A DNA stretch of 56,822 nucleotides. It comes from Candidatus Brachybacterium merdavium. GTDB taxonomy: Bacteria > Actinomycetota > Actinomycetes > Actinomycetales > Dermabacteraceae. Shown piece by piece: positions 50,287 through 56,822 of the stretch. The translations under genes and the position numbers were made by a program. Location: positions 1-56,822 of the forward strand of contig DWZH01000068.1 in NCBI GenBank assembly GCA_019118275.1, given 5' to 3'. How positions within the stretch are numbered: position 1 is the first letter of the stretch; the number at the start of each line of letters is the position of its first letter. Under the pieces are notes generated by a model that saw nothing but the letters and a program-made list of their open reading frames with translations, searched no databases and was not told the origin of the DNA.

Positions 50287-51777
50287 GTGATCGACTCCGC
50301 TCCGGATCCGCGAACGCCCCTCGAGATCGCCCGCACCCGCGCGGCCTCGATGTTCCGTGCACTACCAGAGGAGGTCCACGACCTGGGCCGCCGCTTCGAG
50401 GCCGAAGGACACGAGCTCGCCCTGGTCGGAGGCCCGGTGCGGGATGCGGTGCTGGGCCGTTCGAGCGCCGACCTGGATTTCACCACCTCGGCCCGGCCGG
50501 ACGAGACCGAGGCGATCCTGCGCACCTGGACCCGTGACGGGGCGATCTGGGACATGGGCCGCGAGTTCGGGACCCTGGGCGGGATCCGCGACGGCGTGAA
50601 GGTGGAGATCACCACCTATCGCACCGAGCTCTACGACCCCACCTCCCGCAAGCCCCAGGTCGCCTTCGGGGACACCCTCGACGGTGACCTCTCCCGCCGC
50701 GACTTCACCGTCAACGCCATGGCGGTGCGGATCCCGTCCCTGGAGCTGATCGACCCCTTCGACGGTCTGGCCGATCTGGCCGCCGGCGTGCTGCGCACCC
50801 CCGTCACCCCCCAGCAGTCCTTCGACGACGACCCTCTGCGGATGATGCGGGCCGTGCGCTTCGTCTCCCAGCTGGGGATGGACCTGGAGCCGGGCACCGC
50901 CGCAGCCGTTCGGGAGCAGTCGGCCCGGATCTCGATCGTCTCCGCCGAGCGGGTGCGGGAGGAGCTGGTCAAACTGATCCTGGGCGAGCAGCCCCGGCGC
51001 GGCCTGGAGCTGATGGTCGATCTGGGGATCGCTGAGCATGTGCTGCCCGAGCTGCCCGCCCTCCGGCTCGAGTCCGATGAGCATCACCATCACAAGGATG
51101 TCTACGAGCACTCCCTCACCGTGCTCGACCAGGCCATCGACCTGGAGAGCCCGGCGGGCTCAGGGGGTCCCTGCGAGAGCCCCGACCTGGTGCTGCGCCT
51201 GTCCGCGCTGCTGCACGACATCGGCAAGCCCGCCACCCGCCGCTTCGAACCCGGTGGGGTGGTGACCTTCCGCTTCCACGAGACCGTGGGCGCGAAGATG
51301 ACCGCCAAGCGGATGCGGGCGCTGACCTTCGACAAGGACACCACCAAGAAGGTCGCCCGCCTGGTCGAGCTGCACCTGCGGTTCCACGGCTATGCCGACG
51401 CGCCGTGGACCGACTCCGCCGTGCGCCGCTACGTCACCGATGCGGGCGATCTGCTGCAGCACCTGCACCGGCTCACCCGGGCCGACGTGACCACCCGCAA
51501 CCGCCGCAAGGCCCGCTTCCTGGCCCGGGCCTATGACGAGCTCGAGCAGCGCATCGATGACCTGGCCCACCAGGAGGAGGTCGACAAGATCCGTCCGGAC
51601 CTGGACGGCAACCGGATCATGCAGATCCTGGGGATCGGGCCCGGCCCCGAGATCGGTGCGGCCTACCGCTTCCTCCTGGATCTGCGGATGGAGCACGGCC
51701 CCCTGGGCGCCGAACGCGCCGAGACCGAGCTGCGCGCGTGGTGGCAGGGCCGCACGGCGGACGACCCCGACGTGTGA
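50287..51777 (+). CDS. pcnA: CCA tRNA nucleotidyltransferase
   Basis: 496 residues from the GTG at 50287 (AGGA eight bases upstream); a GTG at 50248 is the alternative. The polymerase-beta motif is ALVGGPVRDAVLGRSSADLDFTTSA, followed by RRDFTVNAMA and DDPLRMMRAVRF, and then an HD domain (HKDVYEHSLTVLDQA, LSALLHDIGKPATR). It adds CCA to tRNA 3' ends, needed for the tRNA-Ala and tRNA-Ile genes of this window, which lack encoded CCA. Symbol as used in actinobacteria. Confidence 0.95.
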   Translation: MIDSAPDPRTPLEIARTRAASMFRALPEEVHDLGRRFEAEGHELALVGGPVRDAVLGRSSADLDFTTSARPDETEAILRTWTRDGAIWDMGREFGTLGGIRDGVKVEITTYRTELYDPTSRKPQVAFGDTLDGDLSRRDFTVNAMAVRIPSLELIDPFDGLADLAAGVLRTPVTPQQSFDDDPLRMMRAVRFVSQLGMDLEPGTAAAVREQSARISIVSAERVREELVKLILGEQPRRGLELMVDLGIAEHVLPELPALRLESDEHHHHKDVYEHSLTVLDQAIDLESPAGSGGPCESPDLVLRLSALLHDIGKPATRRFEPGGVVTFRFHETVGAKMTAKRMRALTFDKDTTKKVARLVELHLRFHGYADAPWTDSAVRRYVTDAGDLLQHLHRLTRADVTTRNRRKARFLARAYDELEQRIDDLAHQEEVDKIRPDLDGNRIMQILGIGPGPEIGAAYRFLLDLRMEHGPLGAERAETELRAWWQGRTADDPDV

Positions 51778-51824
51778 TCTGCGCCCCGGCGCGTGATCTG
51801 CGACCCTGGCGCGTGACGGCGCCG
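51766..51824. repeat. Three near-copies of a GCGTGATCTGCG-type word at the pcnA end
   Basis: GTGTGATCTGCG, GCGTGATCTGCG and GCGTGACGGCG follow one another about every 21 bases; the first contains the pcnA stop codon. The rest of the 300-base gap up to 52076 holds no gene that I can see. Confidence 0.5.
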
Positions 51825-52076
51825 TCCCGGCGCACCGGCGCTGAGGTGCGGCCGAGATCCGCTCCGGCTCCAGGGTGCACAGAGGCGCTCGGGTGCCGGC
51901 GGCGTGAAGACCCCGTGGTGACCACCCCGCCGATGTGAGCGGCGACGCAGCAGTCGTGGACGTGGTGTGTGTTTCGACGCCAGGTCATTCCGCACAGAGC
52001 GCTGCGGTGTCCATACTGTGAGGTCGTGCGACCCGTACGCACGCCCGCCCGCGCCCCCGAAGGATCAGGAGCAGCC

Positions 52077-54803
52077 ATGAGCGATCGACGCTCGTCCCGC
52101 GGCTCGTCGAACGGCTCGAAGCGACCGAGCTCCTCGTCGAGCGGCGGTGCCCGCCGTGCCGCCGGAGTGCGGCGCTCCACCGGATCCTCGGACCGGGCCG
52201 GCGCCAAGAACTCCAAGCGCCCGGCACCCAAGGGCACCAGCCGCACCGGACGCAACCGCGAGACAGCCTCGAGCTCGCGCACCAAGGCGGCCGGGGCGGG
52301 AGCCGGATCCAGCGGCGCCGGCGCGCGCCGCACGAGCACATCGGGCAGCCGCACGTCGGTGGGTGCCCGCCACGCCGGCGCGGGCCAGACCCGCACCACG
52401 AAGAAGGCGGCCGCCACGAACTTCCTGAACTACCCGCGCGCCGGAGCGAAGAACCCCTGGCGCTGGATCCCCTCCCTGCGACTGATCGTCGGCGCGATGG
52501 CGTTGATGGTCCTGGCCGGCCTGGGCCTCGGCGTGTGGGTGTACGTCGACACCGATGTCCCCGAGCCGACCGACTACGCGCTCGCCGAGACCACCCGTGT
52601 CTACTTCGCCGACGGCGAGACGGAGATGGGCAAGTTCAGCGAGATCAACCGCACCATCCTCCCCGGCGAGGAGATCCCGCAGAACGTCAAGGACGCGGCA
52701 GTGGCCAGCGAGGACGCCAGCTTCTACGAGAACCGAGGGGTGTCCCCGCGCGGCATCGTGCGCGCTCTGATCAACAACCTCCGCGGCGGTGACCGGCAGG
52801 GGGCGTCGACGATCACCCAGCAGTACGTGGAGAGGTACCACACCGGCAACGTCACCTCCTATGTGGGCAAGGCGCGTGAGGCGGTGATGGCGCTCAAGAC
52901 CGACCAGGAGCTCAGCAAGGACGAGATCCTCAACCGGTACCTGAACACCATCTACTTCGGCCGCGGTGCCTATGGCGTCCAGGAGGCCTCCCAGGCGTAC
53001 TTCGACAAGGACGCCTCCGAGTTGACCGACGAGGAGGCGGCACTGCTGGTCGCGGTGATCCCCGCACCCTCGGCATACGACCCGGCCGCCAACCCCGACC
53101 GGGCCGCCCAGCTGTGGACCCGGGTGGTCGAGCGACAGGTCAACGACACCGGCACGCTGACCGCCCAGGAGGCCGACGAGATGGAGTTCCCCGAGACCAT
53201 CGAGCCCCACAGCGACAACGTCCAGGGTGGCACCGACGGGTACCTGCTGGCCACGGTGCGCAGCGAGCTGGAGGCGCAGGGATTCACGGCCGACGAGATC
53301 AACACCGGCGGCTTCACCGTGATCTCCACGATCGACCCCTCGATCCAGGAGAACACGGTCGCCGCGGTCGAGGAGCTCCCCGAGGACCGGCCCGAGCGCA
53401 ACCGGGTGGGAACGGTGACCATGGAGCCCCGGACCGGGGCGATCCGCGGCATGTACGGCGGCCCGGACTACGTGGAGCAGGGGCAGAACGACTCCACCCA
53501 GTCCCGTATGCAGGCCGGATCGACCTTCAAGACCTTCACCCTGATCGCGGCGCTCGAGGACGGCTACCCGCTGAGCTCCAGCTGGGACGGGAACTCCCCG
53601 AAGAGCTTCCCGGGGGGCTGGCAGGTCAACAACTTCAACAACACCGACTATGGGCGCGTGACCCTGAAGCGCGCCACCACCAGCTCGATCAACACCGCCT
53701 ACGCCGAGGCCAACATCGCGATCGGCCCCGAGCGCACCCAGGAGACGGCGATCGCCCTCGGTCTGCCGGAGGATACTCCCGGGCTGGACGGCGAGGCCTC
53801 CAACGTGCTGGGGTCGGCCTCCCCGACGGTGCTGGAGATGGCCGAGGTGTACTCGACGATCGCCTCGGGCGGCATCCATCGTCCCGGCTACATGGTGGAG
53901 TCGGTCGAGCAGCCCGACGGATCCATGGTCTACCAGCACGAGGCGGAGGAGAGCCGGGTGCTCGAGGAGGACGTCGCCATCAACGCGACGGTGGCGCTGC
54001 AGGGGCCGCCTTCCGCACAGGGCTCCGCGCGCAAGCTGCAGCAGGTCATGGGCGGCCGTCCGATCGCCGGCAAAACCGGTACCTCGGAGAGCTTCCGCTC
54101 GGCCTGGTTCGTCGGCTTCACCCCGCAGCTGGTGACTTCGGTGGGCATGTTCCAGCCCTCCGAGGACGGCACCAGCGAGGAGCGCCTGACCCCCTTCGGC
54201 GGCGAGGACCCCATCACCGGCTCGACCTATCCGACAGCCATCTGGGGATCGATCATGTCGAGCTCCCTGGAGGGCCAGGAGATGCTCGAGTTCCCCCAGG
54301 AGGTCCAGCTGAACAACCAGCGCCCAGCCGCACCCTCACCCACGCAGACGCCCCAGCCCGGCCCCGAGCCCACTGAGGAACCCGCGGAGGAGCCGTCCGA
54401 GGAGGAGACCACGGAGGAGGAGCCGGAGCCCACCGAGGAGGAGACGACCGAGGAGGAGCCGGAGCCCACCGAGGAGGAGACCACGGAGGAGGAGCCGGAG
54501 CCCACCGAGGACGAGCCGGCCGAGGAGGAGGAGCCGGAGCCCACCGAGGAGGAGCCGGCTGAGGAGGAAGAGCCGGAGCCCACCGAGGACGAGCCGGCCG
54601 AGGAGGAGGAGCCGGAGCCCACCGAGGACGAGCCGGCCGAGGAGGACACCGGGAGTGATCCTCCCGAAGGAGACCCTGAAGCGGAGGGCGATGGAAGCGA
54701 CACCGCTGACGACCCCGAGGGCAATGGCAACTCCGGTCAGGACAACGAGGCCGGTCGGAGCGAGGCCGTGCGCGGCGGCCGTGAGGGCGTCGGCAACGCC
54801 TGA
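52077..54803 (+). CDS. Bifunctional penicillin-binding protein (transglycosylase/transpeptidase)
   Basis: 908 residues from the ATG at 52077 (AGGAG five bases upstream). A basic Ser/Arg/Gly-rich cytoplasmic tail (1-~130), a membrane helix (~131-157), a GT51 domain with the catalytic EDASFYENRGVSPRGIVRA and GASTITQQYVER, then the transpeptidase with STFK (AGSTFKTF), SIN (SSINTAYAE) and KTGTS. It polymerises and cross-links peptidoglycan at the outer face of the membrane. The last ~150 residues are an acidic Glu/Pro/Thr repeat (TEEEPEPTEEE type). It follows pcnA with 299 bases between. Confidence 0.95.
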   Translation: MSDRRSSRGSSNGSKRPSSSSSGGARRAAGVRRSTGSSDRAGAKNSKRPAPKGTSRTGRNRETASSSRTKAAGAGAGSSGAGARRTSTSGSRTSVGARHAGAGQTRTTKKAAATNFLNYPRAGAKNPWRWIPSLRLIVGAMALMVLAGLGLGVWVYVDTDVPEPTDYALAETTRVYFADGETEMGKFSEINRTILPGEEIPQNVKDAAVASEDASFYENRGVSPRGIVRALINNLRGGDRQGASTITQQYVERYHTGNVTSYVGKAREAVMALKTDQELSKDEILNRYLNTIYFGRGAYGVQEASQAYFDKDASELTDEEAALLVAVIPAPSAYDPAANPDRAAQLWTRVVERQVNDTGTLTAQEADEMEFPETIEPHSDNVQGGTDGYLLATVRSELEAQGFTADEINTGGFTVISTIDPSIQENTVAAVEELPEDRPERNRVGTVTMEPRTGAIRGMYGGPDYVEQGQNDSTQSRMQAGSTFKTFTLIAALEDGYPLSSSWDGNSPKSFPGGWQVNNFNNTDYGRVTLKRATTSSINTAYAEANIAIGPERTQETAIALGLPEDTPGLDGEASNVLGSASPTVLEMAEVYSTIASGGIHRPGYMVESVEQPDGSMVYQHEAEESRVLEEDVAINATVALQGPPSAQGSARKLQQVMGGRPIAGKTGTSESFRSAWFVGFTPQLVTSVGMFQPSEDGTSEERLTPFGGEDPITGSTYPTAIWGSIMSSSLEGQEMLEFPQEVQLNNQRPAAPSPTQTPQPGPEPTEEPAEEPSEEETTEEEPEPTEEETTEEEPEPTEEETTEEEPEPTEDEPAEEEEPEPTEEEPAEEEEPEPTEDEPAEEEEPEPTEDEPAEEDTGSDPPEGDPEAEGDGSDTADDPEGNGNSGQDNEAGRSEAVRGGREGVGNA
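54375..54645 (+). repeat. Tandem coding repeat for a Glu/Pro/Thr-rich tail
   Basis: Blocks of GAGGAGGAGCCGGAGCCCAC recur about every 45 to 57 bases with small changes and encode the acidic tail of the penicillin-binding protein. Such repeats readily vary in copy number. Confidence 0.8.
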
Positions 54804-55030
54804 CCCCTGCTCGCTCTGACCATGCGGGTCTCGCTGCCACCCGGTGCACTGTCGGGCGAGGTGGCCTCGGCTCGGCTCCGTCCGGGAGGGACCGGCCACT
54901 GGGCCCCTCGGCGAGGCGCCACGGTTCTCAACCGACGGGTCGGAGATCTTCTCCCGGATCAGTCCCACGCCTAGCGTGATGGGGGTCACTGCAGAACCCG
55001 TCCGCAGTGGCCCGGACGAAGGAGACCACC

Positions 55031-56822
55031 ATGCCTCTGGGCAAGAAGAACACTCCCACTCCGCCCCCCGGCCGGCCCGGCAACGCCCCGCCACCGGTGG
55101 ACGAACCCACCGAGCCGACCCCGCCGCTGCCCCCGAAGCCCGATCAGCAGGGCGCGGCACTGCGCACCGCGACCGGCACCCCCGTGGGCCCCGACGGCGG
55201 CGAGCAGATCGATCCCGAGGAGCGCGACCGCGCTCAGCAGAGCGCCCATCTGACCACCTCGACCGGTGCACGACTGCGCGAGACCGACCATTCCCTCAAA
55301 GCCGGCCGCCGCGGACCGGTGCTGCTGCAGGACCACCACCTGCGCGAGAAGATCACCCACTTCGACCATGAGCGGATCCCCGAGCGGGTGGTGCACGCCC
55401 GCGGTGCCGCCGCGCACGGAGTCTTCGAGGGCTACGGCACCGCCGAATCCGTGACCAAGGCGGGATTCCTCGCCAAAGGCAAGTTCACGCCGGTGTTCAC
55501 CCGCTTCTCGACCGTCGTCGGCTCGCGCGGTTCGATGGACACCGCCCGGGACACCCGCGGCTTCGCCACCAAGCTCTACACCGACGAGGGCACCTTCGAC
55601 CTGGTCGCCAACAACATCCCTGTGTTCTTCATCCAGGACGGCATCAAGTTCCCCGACGTCGTCCACGCGGTCAAACCGCACCCGGACCGGGAGATCCCGC
55701 AGGCACAGAGCGCTCACGACACCTTCTGGGACTTCGTGTCCCTGCACACCGAGGCGCAGCACCACACCCTGTGGTTCATGGGCGACCGGGGCATCCCGCG
55801 CTCCTACCGGATGATGGAAGGATTCGGGATCCACACCTTCCGTCTGGAGAACGCGGATGGCACCACCTCGCTAGCGAAGTTCCACTGGAAGCCGGTGCTC
55901 GGCGTGCACTCCCTGACCTGGGAGGAGGCGCAGCTGCTCGGCGGGGCCGACCCCGACTTCCACCGCCGCGACCTGGCCGATGCGATCGAATCCGGTGCCC
56001 ACCCCGCCTGGGAGCTGGGCATCCAGGTGTTCCCGGACGAGCCGGAGCAGGAGTTCGAGGGGATCGACCTGCTGGATCCCACCAAGATCGTGCCCGAGGA
56101 GCTGGCCCCGGTGCAGCCGATCGGCAAGCTCACCCTGAACCGCAATCCCCGCAACTACTTCGCCGAGACCGAGCAGGTGGCCTTCCACCCCGGCAACCTG
56201 GTGCCCGGCATCGACGTCACCGACGACCCCCTGCTGCAGGTCCGCCTGTTCTCCTACCTCGACACCCAGCTGATCCGGCTGGGCGGACCGAACTTCAACC
56301 AGTTGCCCATCAACCGTCCGCACGCCCCGGTCAATGACATGTTCCGGGACGGCTACGGCCAGCAGGCCGACCATGCGGGGGTGGCCCCCTACCGGCCGAA
56401 CTCGCTGGACGGCGGTTGCCCCTTCCTGGCCGGCGAGATGGACGAGGCGTTCACGGATCTGCCCGTGACCGTCACCGAAGCGGTCAAAGAGCGGGCGGCA
56501 CCGTTGTCCTTCGAGGACCACTACAGCCAGGCCCGCCTGTTCTGGCGCTCGATGAGCCCGGTCGAGCAGGACCACATCGTCGGCGCCTACTCCTTCGAGC
56601 TCGGCAAGTGCTACGAGGACACGATCAAGGCACGCCAGCTGCAGTGCCTGGCCGAGATCGACGAACAGCTGTGCGCCCGGGTCGCGGCCGCGCTAGGGCT
56701 GCCGGCCCCGTCTCCCACGGATCCGCAGGCCAGCTCCAGGGCCGACGGTGGCGTCCAGGTCAGCGCCCCGCTGTCGCAACTGGGACAGCAGTGGCCCACC
56801 GATGGCCGCACGATCGGCATCG
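55031..56822 (+). CDS. Large-subunit (clade 2) catalase, 3' end outside the window
   Basis: 597 residues are visible from the ATG at 55031 (GGAG ten bases before it) and the frame runs off the window edge. A Pro-rich N-terminal extension (~75 residues) precedes the catalase core: catalytic His122 in RVVHARGAAAHG, FTRFSTV, the Asn of TFDLVANNIPVFFIQD, and the haem-ligand Tyr in RLFSYLDTQLIRLGGPNF. After the core it continues into sequence expected for the flavodoxin-like C-terminal domain of HPII-type enzymes, of which only the first part is present. It removes hydrogen peroxide in the cytoplasm. Symbol katE would fit but the end is not seen. Confidence 0.94.
   Translation, partial: MPLGKKNTPTPPPGRPGNAPPPVDEPTEPTPPLPPKPDQQGAALRTATGTPVGPDGGEQIDPEERDRAQQSAHLTTSTGARLRETDHSLKAGRRGPVLLQDHHLREKITHFDHERIPERVVHARGAAAHGVFEGYGTAESVTKAGFLAKGKFTPVFTRFSTVVGSRGSMDTARDTRGFATKLYTDEGTFDLVANNIPVFFIQDGIKFPDVVHAVKPHPDREIPQAQSAHDTFWDFVSLHTEAQHHTLWFMGDRGIPRSYRMMEGFGIHTFRLENADGTTSLAKFHWKPVLGVHSLTWEEAQLLGGADPDFHRRDLADAIESGAHPAWELGIQVFPDEPEQEFEGIDLLDPTKIVPEELAPVQPIGKLTLNRNPRNYFAETEQVAFHPGNLVPGIDVTDDPLLQVRLFSYLDTQLIRLGGPNFNQLPINRPHAPVNDMFRDGYGQQADHAGVAPYRPNSLDGGCPFLAGEMDEAFTDLPVTVTEAVKERAAPLSFEDHYSQARLFWRSMSPVEQDHIVGAYSFELGKCYEDTIKARQLQCLAEIDEQLCARVAAALGLPAPSPTDPQASSRADGGVQVSAPLSQLGQQWPTDGRTIGI

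Overview
The window is high-GC DNA from an actinobacterium. The gene order dnaA-dnaN-recF-dciA-gyrB-gyrA-DUF3566-tRNA-Ile-tRNA-Ala on one side, and rpmH-rnpA-yidD-yidC-jag-rsmG-parA-parB followed by trxB, a pseudokinase gene, murJ, a DUF6049 gene and pcnA on the other, is the conserved origin neighbourhood of Actinomycetota. A Brachybacterium-like member of Micrococcales is my best guess; nothing here proves the genus.

Layout. 1-12260 is accessory: the end of a 7Fe ferredoxin, a YCII/ECF42-type sigma pair with a matching promoter, a GAF-ANTAR regulator, two transporters, a TetR regulator, a decayed patch (AAA ATPase with an internal deletion and an IS5-type transposase remnant), an MGT-type glycosyltransferase, an ArsR/arginase-family divergent pair and a baeRF-type protein. 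12261-14591 holds tRNA-Ala(UGC), a DLW-39 small protein, tRNA-Ile(GAU), a conserved hypothetical and a YbaK-type deacylase. 14592-30769 is the leftward replication block. A complete FMN-riboswitch-controlled riboflavin operon (ribD-ribE-ribBA-ribH) sits inside it between dciA and gyrB. The dnaA-dnaN gap at 28501-29083 has two perfect DnaA boxes.

31182-37795 is the rightward block rpmH to parB. ParB is 692 residues, about twice the usual length, because some 390 residues of Lys/Ser/Thr/Ala-rich and then acidic low-complexity sequence separate its ParA-contacting N-terminus from the CTPase/DNA-binding core. It is followed by about 3 kb without genes (37854-40848). That stretch contains 14 degenerate parS-like 16-mers within 1.83 kb, none of them canonical, and then a cluster of DnaA boxes at 40146-40380. 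I read it as a compact centromere next to a second DnaA-binding region, and it is the most unusual feature of the window.

40905-50217 is a leftward envelope/redox block: a thioredoxin-fold protein that has lost both active-site cysteines, trxB, a small membrane protein, a pseudokinase-discoidin protein, murJ and DUF6049. pcnA (CCA-adding enzyme, needed because the two tRNA genes here do not encode CCA), a bifunctional penicillin-binding protein and a large-subunit catalase cut by the window edge run rightwards to the end.
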